A stretch of 64,000 bases of DNA from Gleimia hominis. GTDB lineage: Bacteria; Actinomycetota; Actinomycetes; Actinomycetales; Actinomycetaceae. Positions within the stretch are counted from its first letter, which is position 1, and every line of letters begins with the position of its first letter. The notes beneath the pieces were generated by a model that was given only the letters and a program-made list of their open reading frames with translations, was not told where the DNA came from and made no database searches. Shown piece after piece: positions 49,158 to 59,043 of the stretch. The stretch is from the NCBI RefSeq assembly GCF_032085515.1, contig NZ_JASXSX010000001.1, positions 1,116,001-1,180,000 on the forward strand. The letters are read 5' to 3'. Position numbers and translations under genes: made by a program.

Positions 49158-50175
49158 GCGTCAACGAAAGAACGAGAACGGTCTGGTTAGCAGGCGCAGT
49201 GCGTTGAAACTAGCAGGGTTGATGTTGGGCGGTGTTACCGTGACGGCGTGTGCGGGCAAACCCCCGCAGATTAAGCCTCAGCCGAGCCAGTCTGCGTCGG
49301 CCGCCCCGAACTTGGATGCTAAGCGGATTGAATCGATTCTAAGCAGCGTGTCGCAGGTGGTGGGAAAGGCGGATAAGGCACAGGATGCGAATCTTTTGAA
49401 GGAACGTCTGGTGGATCCGGCGCTAGCGATGCGCTCGGCTCAGTACGGGCTGGTAGACGCCACGGGGGAGAAGCCAGCGGGGTTCAAATTCTTGCCTAAA
49501 ACCGCGACGGTTACGAATGCGCAGGATTGGCCGCGAGCGATCGTGGCTGCGAGCGTGACTGACAGTAAATCGCTTCCGGTTATGGCGATCTTTAAGCAAA
49601 AGGATGCGCGTTCGAACTACATGTTGGAATCGTGGGCGCGCCTGTTCCCCGGCCGCACTGTGCAGACAATTTCGGCAGCTGAAGGGTCAGCGTTGGTTGA
49701 CCCGAAGTCGGATGCGTTCATGCTGCCGGTTGAGAAGGCGGTGCAGGCGTGGGTGGATCGCCTCAATGGGAAAGAAACGAAGGGCGTGAAGCTGGCTGAG
49801 GATGATTTCTCGAAGTACTACCTTGAGGAAAAGAAGAAACTCGAGGAAGCTGTGGAGTCGGCGGGGACGGTAACGTTCAACGCGGCCCCGATGCCAGAGA
49901 CGATAACTGCGATTCAAATGAGTACGCAAGACGCGTTGACGGCCGCGTCACTGCAGTACACGGTCACTTATGAACGCACGGATGAAGAAGCTGAGCTGGC
50001 GATCGGGGGGACGGCAGCGAAGCTGTTGGATGACCCGCAGGTGGGGGATGACCGCGTTGTGGTGACGTACCTGGTGAGCGTGCTGCTGCAAGTACCTCAT
50101 AAGAAGAATGAGGGGGAAATAACGGCGCTCGGTGCGGAGCGGGTGCTTCAAAAGGTTGAACGGAAAGAGAAGTAA
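49147..50175 (+). CDS. Tat-exported lipoprotein, unknown function
   Basis: I set the start at ATG 49147 after GGAGGGGG; the frame is open further upstream inside the preceding gene. The 342-residue precursor has a Tat motif SRRSALK at 15-21, a hydrophobic stretch and a lipobox ending TAC with Cys35. A Pro/Gln/Ser linker (about 38-50) follows. The mature part is helical and Lys/Ala-rich with no motif I recognise. It is co-transcribed with the two-helix membrane protein and a YbbN-like gene. Confidence 0.82.
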   Translation: MTAERQRKNENGLVSRRSALKLAGLMLGGVTVTACAGKPPQIKPQPSQSASAAPNLDAKRIESILSSVSQVVGKADKAQDANLLKERLVDPALAMRSAQYGLVDATGEKPAGFKFLPKTATVTNAQDWPRAIVAASVTDSKSLPVMAIFKQKDARSNYMLESWARLFPGRTVQTISAAEGSALVDPKSDAFMLPVEKAVQAWVDRLNGKETKGVKLAEDDFSKYYLEEKKKLEEAVESAGTVTFNAAPMPETITAIQMSTQDALTAASLQYTVTYERTDEEAELAIGGTAAKLLDDPQVGDDRVVVTYLVSVLLQVPHKKNEGEITALGAERVLQKVERKEK

Positions 50176-50199
50176 AAAGTAAAGGAAGACGGAAGCAAA

Positions 50200-51207
50200 G
50201 TGACTGAGCAAAACGCTAAGGACCCTTACATCCCGGCCACGCAAGGAGCCGTGGACCTGTCGGCACACAAACGTGGGGGAGCGGTGAACCCGAAGTCGGC
50301 AACCGCCGCTAGTGGCGTGGCGGCCGGTGGTGCGGCGGGCACCAGGCAGGCTGCGGGGCCGATGGGTGACCCGCGGGCAGCGGCGCCTCAGGCCGGCCCT
50401 CAGGCGGGGGCAGGTAGTGGGGAACTGCGCGGCCCGATTGTACGGGACGTGTCTGAGCAGGAGCTGGCGGAACTGTCGCAACTGTCGGTGCAGCTGCCGG
50501 TGATTTTGATGCTCTGGTCGGCGCACGCAGAAGAGTCAAAGACGATGGCGCAGACACTGGAGCAGATTACGCGCGAGCTAGACGGTCGCGTGGTGCTCGC
50601 GAAGGTTGATATTGATGCGAACCCGCAGTTCGCGCAGGCGCTCGGAACGCAGGCGGTACCAACTGTTATCGCGTTGTTTGGGGGACGCACGGTGCCGCTG
50701 TTCCAAGGCACTCAAGGGCGCGACCAGATTGTGGCGGTGCTGAATGAGTTGCTGCAACTTGCCGCGTCCAGTGGGCTCACTGGCCGCATGGTTGACACTG
50801 AGGAGGATGCGCAGCCGCAGGTGGATCCGCTGCATGAGGAACCGCTCGCGCTGGAGGACGCGGGGGATATTGATGGGGCGATCAAGGCCTGGCACACCGT
50901 GTTGGCGAACCAGCCGCGGGATCGGGAAGCGAAAGAAGCGATTGCTCGGTTGAAACTGCAAAAGCGGGCGCTCAGTGAAGACACTGATACGGACACTCCG
51001 CAGGCGCGGGCTGATCAGGCGCTGATCAGTGGTGACACGCAAGCAGCGTTCGACATTATGCTCGCTGAGTTTGAACGGTTAAAACCCGTGGACGCGGAAG
51101 CGGCCGACGAGGTGCGGGAGCGGCTCGTGGAAATGTTCACGGTTGTTGGTTCCGCTGATCCTGCGGTTAAATCGGCGCGCGCCCGCCTGTCCGCGCTGTT
51201 GTTCTAG
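50200..51207 (+). CDS. Thioredoxin-fold/TPR protein, YbbN (CnoX)-like, without CxxC
   Basis: The 335-residue protein has a disordered N-terminus (1-75, Gly/Ala/Pro-rich) and then a thioredoxin fold (about 80-195: VQLPVILMLWSAHAEESK, LAKVDIDANPQFAQALGTQAVPTVIALFGG). A TPR-like helical C-terminus (about 210-335) follows. The active-site position after W106 reads SAHAEES, so both redox cysteines are absent. In E. coli CnoX acts as a chaperedoxin; cysteine-less actinobacterial homologues can only hold clients. It starts at GTG 50200 after AAGGAAG. A 28-bp-period duplication overlaps its stop. Confidence 0.88.
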   Translation: MTEQNAKDPYIPATQGAVDLSAHKRGGAVNPKSATAASGVAAGGAAGTRQAAGPMGDPRAAAPQAGPQAGAGSGELRGPIVRDVSEQELAELSQLSVQLPVILMLWSAHAEESKTMAQTLEQITRELDGRVVLAKVDIDANPQFAQALGTQAVPTVIALFGGRTVPLFQGTQGRDQIVAVLNELLQLAASSGLTGRMVDTEEDAQPQVDPLHEEPLALEDAGDIDGAIKAWHTVLANQPRDREAKEAIARLKLQKRALSEDTDTDTPQARADQALISGDTQAAFDIMLAEFERLKPVDAEAADEVRERLVEMFTVVGSADPAVKSARARLSALLF

Positions 51208-51253
51208 AACTCGCCTGTACGCTGCTGTTCTGATTTCCAAAAGTTGTTCTAGA
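51184..51253. repeat. Imperfect duplication across the ybbN-like stop, period 28 bp
   Basis: CGCCTGTNCGC...TTCT units at 51184-51208 and 51212-51233, with a third partial GTTGTTCTAGA at 51243-51253. The first contains the stop TAG (51205-51207); TGA and TAG recur in the copies. Confidence 0.75.
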
Positions 51254-51307
51254 GGCCGGGTATCCGTGATCTCGTTCAAGAACGTGCCCATGGGCGAGTT
51301 TAAGCGA

Positions 51308-51339
51308 AAACCGGCCGGAGTATTGGTTCCGGCCGGTTT
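51308..51339. terminator. Bidirectional terminator between the ybbN-like gene and glgB
   Basis: AAACCGGCCGGA (51308-51319) pairs perfectly with TCCGGCCGGTTT (51328-51339), a 12-bp stem with an 8-nt loop, between convergent genes. Confidence 0.85.
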
Positions 51340-51344
51340 CGTGT

Positions 51345-51420
51345 ATTACGCGCCTTTGATCTTATGGGGGAAGAACAACGCGCCCCTAGTCTCGTAAAGA
51401 AGAACTACGCCCCTTGACCT
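51345..51420. repeat. Three about-29-bp tandem units at the glgB 3' end
   Basis: Copies begin near 51345, 51377 and 51406. The last lies in the glgB end and includes its stop (complement of 51405-51407). They share an ACGCGCC(C/T)(C/T)T core and a GAAGAAC tail. Confidence 0.7.
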
Positions 51421-53618
51421 TGCGGGCGAAGCCAAATCGCTCCCAAAGGCGGGACGCGCAGCTGCGCGGAAGCGGGGCGGCCGTTCCATGGAATCGACTC
51501 GCCAACCACGGGGCCAACGTTGATAACGCCGGAACCACCGAACTCCTCACTGTCCGTATTGAGGATCTCCTCCCACTGACCAGCGAACGGTAGGCCCACC
51601 CGGTAGTCCTCATGGGGGTTGCCCGCAAAGTTACAGATGCACACCAGCATCTGGGTTTGCCCCTCTGCGTCACACCCCTTGCGGATAAACGAAATCACGT
51701 TGTGGTCCGCATCCCCAGCCTCAATCCATTCGTAACCCGTGTAATCGTCGTCCCAAAGGGCGGGGGAATGCACGTAAATATCATTCAAACGCGCCACCAG
51801 GCGGTCAATCTGCCGGTGCCCCGGATCGTCCAGCAACCACCAGTCCAGCGAGAACGCGTCGGACCACTCGGATTCCTGCCCGAACTCCTGGCCCATAAAG
51901 ATCAGTTGCTTGCCCGGATGCGACCACTGGTAAGCAAACAGGGACCGCAAACCCGCGAGCTTGCGCCACTTATCACCCGGCATGCGGGCAATCAAAGAAC
52001 CTTTCCCATGCACCACCTCATCGTGAGACAGCGGCAAAATGAAGTTCTCCGAGAACGCGTACACGAGGGAGAACGTGAGTTCACCGTGATGCCACCGCCG
52101 GTTCACCGGATCTTCCTGCAGGTAACGCAGCGTGTCGTTCATCCACCCCATGTTCCACTTCATGCCGAAACCGAGCCCACCCCCGGTGGTGGGAGCCGTA
52201 ACCCCCGGCCAAGCGGTGGATTCCTCTGCAATCATGACGATACCGGGGTTGCGCCGGTAAGCGGTGGCGTTCGTTTCTTGCAAAAACTGGATTGCCTCCA
52301 AATGCTCGCGGCCACCGTACTGGTTGGGGCGCCACTGGCCCTCACCGCGCGAATAATCCAAGTACAGCATGGATGCGACCGCGTCCACTCGCAGTCCGTC
52401 CACGTGGAACTCCTCTAACCAGTACAGGGCGTTCGCGACAAGGAAGTTCCGCACTTCCCGCCGCCCGTAGTTGAACACCAACGTGCCCCAGTCCGGATGC
52501 TCCGCACGCAACGGATCCGGGTCCTCGTACAGGGCGGTGCCGTCGAACCGTGCGAGCGCCCACTCGTCTTTCGGGAAATGTGCAGGCACCCAGTCGAGAA
52601 TCACGCCGATGCCCGCCTGGTGGCACTGATCCACAAAATAGCGGAAATCGTCAGGCGTACCGAACCGAGCGGTGGGCGCGTAATACGACGTCACCTGGTA
52701 GCCCCAAGAGCCACCAAACGGGTGCTCCGCCACCGGCATGAGCTCCACGTGCGTGAACCCCATGCGTTTCAAATACGGAATCAGCTCGTCCGCCAAACCG
52801 CGGTAACCCAGCCCCTGCTTCCAAGACCCCACGTGAATCTCGTAAATAGACATGGGCAACTGCTGGGGATTGCGGTTTGGCCGCTGCGTCATCCACGCCT
52901 CGTCATTCCACTCGTGGAACTGATCGGTCACCACCGACGCTGTTGCCGGGGGAATCTCCGTTGCCCGCGCCATGGGATCAGCTTTTTGCACCCAGCCGCC
53001 TCCGGGCGTGCAGATCTCATACTTGTAGCGCGCCCCGACCTCAACATCTGGGATAAACAGTTCCCACACGCCACTGGCCCCCAGGGAACGCATCGCACTG
53101 CCCGTACCATCCCAGTAATTGAAATCCCCAACCACGCGCACCGCACTCGCATTTGGTGCCCACACAGCAAACGAAACGCCGGAAACGTCACCGAGCTCAC
53201 CCTCATAGTGATGTAAGTGCGAACCTAAAACGGTCCACAGCGTCTCGTGGCGACCTTCTGAAATCAGGTACGTATCCATCTCCCCAAGGGTGGGGAGGAA
53301 GCGGTAGGGATCGTCCACGTCCGTCACCTGATCGCCGTACGTGACGCGCAGCCGGTAGTCCACAATCTGGGGAGATTCGAATGCGCACACCCAAACTCCA
53401 TCTTGCTCGTGGCGCGCCTCGTACACATCGTGAGCGGTCACAACCTCAACGGAATCCGCCAAATGTCGGACAGTGCGGATAGTCACCACCCCATCTTGAA
53501 GGTGCGCGCCCAGAACCGAGTGCGGCGAGTGGTAACTCGCGTTCGCTACCTGCGAGAGAATATCACCAGAAACGTACATAGGGGTTGCATTCATGGTCCC
53601 ATTGTCGCATGTTTTCAC
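51405..53618 (-). CDS. glgB: 1,4-alpha-glucan branching enzyme
   Basis: GlgB makes alpha-1,6 branches in glycogen. The 737-residue GH13 enzyme has two N-terminal beta domains (CBM48-like, with DVSGVSFAVWAPNASAVRVVGDFNYWDG), the catalytic barrel with DGLRVDAVASMLYLDYSR (nucleophile Asp), VMIAEEST (acid/base Glu) and LSHDEVVHGKGSL. A C-terminal beta domain completes it. The start is unclear: GTG 53618 gives the longest form, while ATG 53594 also fits and neither has a strong ribosome site. It is the last gene of glgE-treS-mak-glgB, which in actinobacteria builds branched glucan from maltose-1-phosphate. Confidence 0.96.
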   Translation of the reverse strand: MKTCDNGTMNATPMYVSGDILSQVANASYHSPHSVLGAHLQDGVVTIRTVRHLADSVEVVTAHDVYEARHEQDGVWVCAFESPQIVDYRLRVTYGDQVTDVDDPYRFLPTLGEMDTYLISEGRHETLWTVLGSHLHHYEGELGDVSGVSFAVWAPNASAVRVVGDFNYWDGTGSAMRSLGASGVWELFIPDVEVGARYKYEICTPGGGWVQKADPMARATEIPPATASVVTDQFHEWNDEAWMTQRPNRNPQQLPMSIYEIHVGSWKQGLGYRGLADELIPYLKRMGFTHVELMPVAEHPFGGSWGYQVTSYYAPTARFGTPDDFRYFVDQCHQAGIGVILDWVPAHFPKDEWALARFDGTALYEDPDPLRAEHPDWGTLVFNYGRREVRNFLVANALYWLEEFHVDGLRVDAVASMLYLDYSRGEGQWRPNQYGGREHLEAIQFLQETNATAYRRNPGIVMIAEESTAWPGVTAPTTGGGLGFGMKWNMGWMNDTLRYLQEDPVNRRWHHGELTFSLVYAFSENFILPLSHDEVVHGKGSLIARMPGDKWRKLAGLRSLFAYQWSHPGKQLIFMGQEFGQESEWSDAFSLDWWLLDDPGHRQIDRLVARLNDIYVHSPALWDDDYTGYEWIEAGDADHNVISFIRKGCDAEGQTQMLVCICNFAGNPHEDYRVGLPFAGQWEEILNTDSEEFGGSGVINVGPVVGESIPWNGRPASAQLRVPPLGAIWLRPQGQGA

Positions 53619-53647
53619 CCCACACGCGTTTCAAATGGTGACGTGCG

Positions 53648-54961
53648 TTACGTGAGGTTCTTAAGTGCTCGCAGCGGAATGTCAATCCACTCTGGGCGCA
53701 TCCGGTACTCGTAAACCGTTTCGTACGTCGCCTTTTCCACCAGGAGGGCGCGCAGCATCACCTGCTCAACCGGGCCTAACCCACCGCCGGACGTGTACCC
53801 GTTCAAGAACGCATCTTGCGCCGCCTGCGTCCACGCTGCCCCCGCGCTTGCCTTCGCACCCGCGTAGTCGAACGAACGCAGCATCCCCGCCACGTCTCGG
53901 AGTGCGAAATCTTTTTGCCGCCGATCCGCGAGTGAACGCAGTGGTTCCCCTTCGAAATCCAGCACTGTCCACCCGGCGTCTGAATGCATCGTTTGCCCCA
54001 GGTGGTAGTCGCCGTGCACGCGGATCACGGGTGGTAGTTCCGAAAGGTTCTCCACTTCGTGAACTGCGGCGATCAGCTGCTGGTCGAAATCGCGTTCCTT
54101 CAGAGCGGGCACTTCCGCACTGGCCGCTTGAATATTTGCCGTGAGGCGCTGAGCGAACTCACTGGTGGTCATGGACTCGCTGGCGCCGAACGCATCGGCT
54201 AACCGTTCGTGCATCTGCGCGGTCACCTGGCCCAGCGAGTGGGCGAGCGCAGCGGGGTCCGCGGCTTCACGCGCCATCTGAACGAACAGTTCGAACCCAT
54301 CCTGGCCATCGCGCACCAGGGCCCCACCGATTGCGTACACGAACGGTTCGCGCGCCTCTCCGCGTGGTTGCAGCTGCGCGTACAGCACGGGGGCGGCCAC
54401 GCATTCCCAACCGGTAGCGGCGAGGGCTTGTGTGACCTCTAACTCCGGGTGCACTCCCGGATGCAGAACCCGCAGGAACTTCACGACGCACGCGGCATCG
54501 CCGGGGAACACCACGGACGTGTTGGACTGCTCCCCAGAAATGACGTGCGTCTGGTCCGCTACTTGCAGAAGGCGGTCGCGTATTGCCTCGGCTTGTTCAG
54601 GAGCCAGTGGGGAAATCGTCCCATCGGTGTAGGCTTCGCGGATCCAGGCGCGTAAAAACAGGGGGGAATACGCGCCGTCCACAATCCACGCGTCGCGCAC
54701 GTGGGCAACGACACCGTTCGACGGCGCCTGATCCGTGTACACCAGGGGTACCGACAGGAGGTTTTCCCCCACTTCGATTAGGGAAATCCACACGGGTTCC
54801 ACGGGTTCATTCGCCGGATCCGCAACCGACAGGGCAGACAAATCCACCGTGTCAAGCACCCGGATCTGGTCGCCTTTCTGCCCGGGGAACCACCGCTGGG
54901 CGTACAACCACGGGCCGATCGCATCCAGCAGATCTAAATCTTCAGGCCAAGACGCACTCAT
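53648..54961 (-). CDS. mak: Maltokinase (Mak/Pep2)
   Basis: Mak phosphorylates maltose to maltose-1-phosphate, the substrate of GlgE. The 437-residue aminoglycoside-kinase-like protein has the N-terminal cap (WLYAQRWFPGQKGDQIR), the catalytic loop VIRVHGDYHLGQTMH with Asp and His, and the metal site WTVLDFEGEP followed by RRQKDFALRDVAGMLRSFDY. It begins 4 bp inside the treS end. In some actinobacteria treS and mak are fused; here they are separate but overlapping. Together they convert trehalose to maltose-1-phosphate. Confidence 0.94.
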   Translation of the reverse strand: MSASWPEDLDLLDAIGPWLYAQRWFPGQKGDQIRVLDTVDLSALSVADPANEPVEPVWISLIEVGENLLSVPLVYTDQAPSNGVVAHVRDAWIVDGAYSPLFLRAWIREAYTDGTISPLAPEQAEAIRDRLLQVADQTHVISGEQSNTSVVFPGDAACVVKFLRVLHPGVHPELEVTQALAATGWECVAAPVLYAQLQPRGEAREPFVYAIGGALVRDGQDGFELFVQMAREAADPAALAHSLGQVTAQMHERLADAFGASESMTTSEFAQRLTANIQAASAEVPALKERDFDQQLIAAVHEVENLSELPPVIRVHGDYHLGQTMHSDAGWTVLDFEGEPLRSLADRRQKDFALRDVAGMLRSFDYAGAKASAGAAWTQAAQDAFLNGYTSGGGLGPVEQVMLRALLVEKATYETVYEYRMRPEWIDIPLRALKNLT

Positions 54962-56736
54962 TCGTCTTCCTCCTCGTCTTCCAAGAACGTCACTTCAAGC
55001 CAGTAAAAAGCGTGCCGCGAGAGCGTGATATCAATCGTCTCCTCTTCAGATACCGAGGGGAAGGGGTTGCCCGACGCCACATCGGTTAGGTGCCACCCCG
55101 ACATGCCGGGCAGGTCAATGGTGGCCGAACGCGATGCGGTAGAGAGGTTGTTCACGCACAGAATCGTGGTTTGCTCATCGCGGCGCAGGTACGCCAAAAC
55201 CGCGTCGTCAGAACTGTTCAGCAGTGTCATTGACCCCAATCCGAACGCTGGGTAACGCTTGCGCATTTTCAGCATGGCCCGCATCCAGTTCAACATCGAC
55301 GTGGGGCGCGAGCGCGACTCCTCAACATTAATCGCATTCGGCGCATACGGACCCTGGGAAATAACAGGTAGGTAAAAATCCTCCGCCGCGGCGGAAGAAA
55401 ACCCGGCGCCAGGCGAATCATCCCACTGCATCGGAGTGCGCACACCGTTGCGGTCCGACAGCCAAATGTCATCGCCCATGCCGAGCTCGTCACCGTAGTA
55501 CAAGAACGGGGAGCCGGGCAGTGAAAGAAGCAGGGCATTTGCTAACTCCACCTCGCGCCGCGACCCACGCAGCAGCGGCATCAACCGGCGGCGGATCCCC
55601 ACGTTGGCACGCATTCGATCTTCCGGGGCGTACCACCCGTACATGTCCGCGCGTTCTTCGTCCGTGACCATCTCCAAGGTGAGTTCATCGTGGTTCCGCA
55701 AGAACGTGCCCCACTGCCCGCCCTTGGGTAGCGGCGGGGTTTCTGCCATCGATTCGCGGATCCCACGCGACGATTCCTCCCGCAGGGCCGCGAAAATCTT
55801 GGGCATTATCGGAAAGTGGAAACACACGTGGCACTCGGGGCGCGCGTCCGTACCGAAGTAGGCCACCACCTCGTGCGGCGGCTGGTTCGCTTCCGCAATC
55901 ATCATCGTGCCTGGGTATTCATCGTCAATCATCTCTCGCAGGTCCGCGATGAACTCGTGGGTGGCGGGCAGATTTTCGCAGTTCGTCCCATCTTCTTCAA
56001 ACAGGTACGGGATCGCATCCAACCGAATCCCATCCACGCCAATATCACACCAGTAGCGGATCACGTTCTTCACGGCTTCGCGCACCGCAGGGTTTTCGAA
56101 GTTGAGGTCCGGCTGGTGGTCGAAGAACCGGTGCCAGTAGTATTCGCCGCGCACGGGGTCGAAGGACCAGTTTGAATCCTCCGTGTCAATGAAAATGATG
56201 CGCGCATCCAGGTATTCACTGGGCCGGGATCGCCACACGTAGAAGTCCCCGTACGGGCCGGACGGGTCGTTTCGGGAAGATTGGAACCACGGGTGCTGAT
56301 CAGACGTGTGGTTCAAAACCATGTCGACAATTATGCGGATGTGACGCTCGTGCGCGTCCGCAACCAGGCGTTTGAAGTCTTCTAAGGTCCCGTAGCGCGG
56401 ATCCACGTCCATGAAGTCGGAAATGTCGTATCCACCATCGCGCATCGGGGAGGGGTAGAACGGGGGGATCCACAGGGCGTCCACCCCCAGCCACGCCAGG
56501 TAGTCCAGTTTTGACCGCAGCCCTTCGAAGTCGCCCACGCCGTCGTTGTTCGAATCCTTAAAAGAGTGAGTTAGGACCTCGTAAAAAACGGCTGTGCGGT
56601 ACCACTGCGGGTCTTGTGCAACCGGGGGAAACTCGGGTTGCGCCAAGTCTGGTACTTCGTGTTTTTTTGCGGAACTACCCGGCACGTTCACCAGAGGAAC
56701 TGCGCCGGTGGCGGGTGCGTCATTTCGATTTGTCAT
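54958..56736 (-). CDS. treS: Trehalose synthase / maltose-trehalose mutase TreS
   Basis: TreS interconverts trehalose and maltose and feeds maltose to Mak. I set the start at ATG 56736 after GGTGAG; an in-frame TTG is 9 bp upstream. The protein of 592 residues has FYEVLTHSFKDSNNDGVGD, GVDGIRLDAIPYLFEEDGTNCENL (nucleophile Asp), MIAEANQPP (Glu) and FLRNHDELTLEM. The C-terminal beta domain ends with an acidic DEEEDE tail. A 92-bp gap separates it from glgE. Confidence 0.95.
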   Translation of the reverse strand: MTNRNDAPATGAVPLVNVPGSSAKKHEVPDLAQPEFPPVAQDPQWYRTAVFYEVLTHSFKDSNNDGVGDFEGLRSKLDYLAWLGVDALWIPPFYPSPMRDGGYDISDFMDVDPRYGTLEDFKRLVADAHERHIRIIVDMVLNHTSDQHPWFQSSRNDPSGPYGDFYVWRSRPSEYLDARIIFIDTEDSNWSFDPVRGEYYWHRFFDHQPDLNFENPAVREAVKNVIRYWCDIGVDGIRLDAIPYLFEEDGTNCENLPATHEFIADLREMIDDEYPGTMMIAEANQPPHEVVAYFGTDARPECHVCFHFPIMPKIFAALREESSRGIRESMAETPPLPKGGQWGTFLRNHDELTLEMVTDEERADMYGWYAPEDRMRANVGIRRRLMPLLRGSRREVELANALLLSLPGSPFLYYGDELGMGDDIWLSDRNGVRTPMQWDDSPGAGFSSAAAEDFYLPVISQGPYAPNAINVEESRSRPTSMLNWMRAMLKMRKRYPAFGLGSMTLLNSSDDAVLAYLRRDEQTTILCVNNLSTASRSATIDLPGMSGWHLTDVASGNPFPSVSEEETIDITLSRHAFYWLEVTFLEDEEEDE

Positions 56737-56828
56737 ACTCACCAAATTTCTGTGTGCAAAATACGTTTTAGCTTGAGGGGCGCGCGAAGCTAACCGAAAA
56801 ACCTGCTTGCGCGCGGTACTCGGGTGCG

Positions 56829-58904
56829 TTACTGAGTTTGGACGCTGAGGACGTGGGCGACCCGCTCGCTGGGGTTCAGGCGGATGAAGTTCGACTCACC
56901 CCACGCGTATTGCGCACCATCTAACTCGTCACGGACCTGCAGGGTGGGGCCGGACGTGCCGTAAGAAACGGTGGCGCCCAGGTTGTTAAGGTCCAGGTTC
57001 ACAGCGCCCACAACTTCGTTGTGAGGATCCAGGTTGACCACGACGATCACGGTGTCTTCTTTGCCGGTGGGGGAGAACTGTGCGGGCACGTGTCGGGAGA
57101 AGCACAGGAGCCGGTCGTCCGTGGTTTCGTGCACGTTGATGCGGTGCAGTTGTGTGAGCGCCGGATGGTGTTTGCGCGCGGTGTTCAACTGGGTCAGTAA
57201 AGTTGCTAACCCGTGTTGGTCCGCGTCCTCCCACGGGCGGGGGCGGAACTCGTATTTTTCGTTATCAATCTGTTCCTCAAACCCGGGTCGCTGCACGTTC
57301 TCAACGAACTCGTAACCGGAGTAAATCCCCCACGTGGGACTCGCGGTAGCGGCGAGGACCGCGCGGATCGCAAATATTTCCGCGCCTCCGGTGGTCATTT
57401 GCGGCGTGAGGATATCGTGCGTGGTGGGCCAGAACGCGGGCCGCAGCAGGTGCGCTGTCTGGGTGGAAACCTCCACGAAATAATCCAACAGTTCCTGCTT
57501 TTCGGTGCGCCACGCGAAATACGTGTAAGACTGATGGAAACCAATCGCACCTAACGTACGCATCATGGCGGGGCGGGTAAACGCTTCCGCCAAGAACACT
57601 ACTTCCGGGTGAATGGCACGGATATCGGCTAGGAACCGCTGCCAAAAACTCAGCGGTTTCGTGTGCGGGTTGTCGACGCGGAAAATGGTGACGCCATGGT
57701 CAATCCATTTGAGTACTACGGCCCGCACCGCTTCGTAAATGCCCTCCGGATCATTGTCGAAGTTCAGGGGGTAAATGTCCTGGTATTTCTTCGGAGGGTT
57801 CTCTGCGTAAGCAATGGAACCGTCGGCGCGGGCCGAGAACCATTCGGGGTGTTCTTTTACCCACGGGTGGTCTGGGCTGCATTGTAGTGCCAGGTCGAGG
57901 GCCACTTCCATGTCGAGTTCGCGGGCGCGGGCAACGAGGCGGTCGAAGTCCTCGAAAGTCCCTAAATCCGCGTGGATCGCGTCGTGCCCGCCGTCGCCTG
58001 CACCGATTCCGTACGGTGACCCCGGGTCGTCCGGGTGGGCATCGAGCGTGTTGTTGCGCCCCTTGCGGAACGTGGCGCCGATCGGGTGGATGGGCGTTAG
58101 GTAGATGACGTCGAATCCCATCTTGGCGATGCGCGGCAGGGCGTTAGCCGCCTCGGTGAGGGTACCGGAAACCCACTGGCCGTCCGCGTTCTTGTGGGCG
58201 CCGTAAGAGCGAGGGAAGATTTCGTACCAGCTGCCCACCAGGGCGCGTTTGCGGTCTACCTGCAGGGGGTATTTGCGGGATTTGCCGGTTAGCTCACGCA
58301 GGGGAGTGTCGCGAAACACGGCGCGCACCTGCGTGCTTAAACCAGCGGACAGGCGGCGTTGCGCGGCGGCGCTGGGGTCACGTAGGCGCGCTGCTGCGTC
58401 GAGGAGGATTTTTTGTGATTCCTTAGGTGGTTTCGGTGCCCGCCCCCGCGGCCGGGGTTTCCCAGCGGCTGCGCGTTCCATGAGGCGCGCCCCTTCTTCG
58501 AGGGTGAGTTCCACATCCGTGTCCGCCGCGATTTTTATGGCCGCGTCGTGCGTCCACGAAGCATATGGGTCAGACCAGGTTTCAATATAGAAGCACCAGT
58601 CACCGGGCGTGTCGGGCATGAGCCACGCTTCGTATCGGTCGAGCCCCGGGGCGATGTCGTGCATGGGGGCGCGCATGTGTTCTTTGCCGTTTGGATCCAC
58701 CAGCACGGCTTCAACTCCGAGTGCGTCGTGCCCCTCACGAAAAACCGTGGCCCGCACCGGAAACGATTCCCCTTCGGTGGCTTTCGCGGCCCATAAACCG
58801 TCTTCTACTGACGGGAAGATTTCCGTGACTGGGATTCGGGGGATTCGCGCGCGGGGCGGAACCGGGTTCTTGCGGCGGACGACCTTCTTCGAAGCCTGCG
58901 ACAT
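56829..58904 (-). CDS. glgE: Alpha-1,4-glucan:maltose-1-phosphate maltosyltransferase GlgE
   Basis: GlgE extends alpha-glucans with maltose-1-phosphate. The 691-residue protein has the family's N-terminal domains (RIPVTEIFPSVEDGLWAAKATEGESF, then the S-type helical insertion domain) and a GH13_3 barrel. Catalytic residues are Asp in TIFRVDNPHTKPL and Glu in VVFLAEAFTR. IDNEKYEFRPR and the C-terminal VVNLDPHN are standard. The ATG at 58904 lies after a TAAGGAGC site. It is the first gene of the operon. The pathway gives glycogen-like polymer independent of ADP-glucose. Confidence 0.96.
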   Translation of the reverse strand: MSQASKKVVRRKNPVPPRARIPRIPVTEIFPSVEDGLWAAKATEGESFPVRATVFREGHDALGVEAVLVDPNGKEHMRAPMHDIAPGLDRYEAWLMPDTPGDWCFYIETWSDPYASWTHDAAIKIAADTDVELTLEEGARLMERAAAGKPRPRGRAPKPPKESQKILLDAAARLRDPSAAAQRRLSAGLSTQVRAVFRDTPLRELTGKSRKYPLQVDRKRALVGSWYEIFPRSYGAHKNADGQWVSGTLTEAANALPRIAKMGFDVIYLTPIHPIGATFRKGRNNTLDAHPDDPGSPYGIGAGDGGHDAIHADLGTFEDFDRLVARARELDMEVALDLALQCSPDHPWVKEHPEWFSARADGSIAYAENPPKKYQDIYPLNFDNDPEGIYEAVRAVVLKWIDHGVTIFRVDNPHTKPLSFWQRFLADIRAIHPEVVFLAEAFTRPAMMRTLGAIGFHQSYTYFAWRTEKQELLDYFVEVSTQTAHLLRPAFWPTTHDILTPQMTTGGAEIFAIRAVLAATASPTWGIYSGYEFVENVQRPGFEEQIDNEKYEFRPRPWEDADQHGLATLLTQLNTARKHHPALTQLHRINVHETTDDRLLCFSRHVPAQFSPTGKEDTVIVVVNLDPHNEVVGAVNLDLNNLGATVSYGTSGPTLQVRDELDGAQYAWGESNFIRLNPSERVAHVLSVQTQ

Positions 58905-59043
58905 CTGGGTGCTCCTTAGGTTGACGTACTCTCAACCCCAGTTTAGGGAAAAATGTCTGCAAAATCTCACGCGCATCTCGTCAGCCTCGCCTGCGTTTGC
59001 TAGTTGCGTCGCTTTGCGTTGTGTCATAGCGCCAGCCAGTTAG

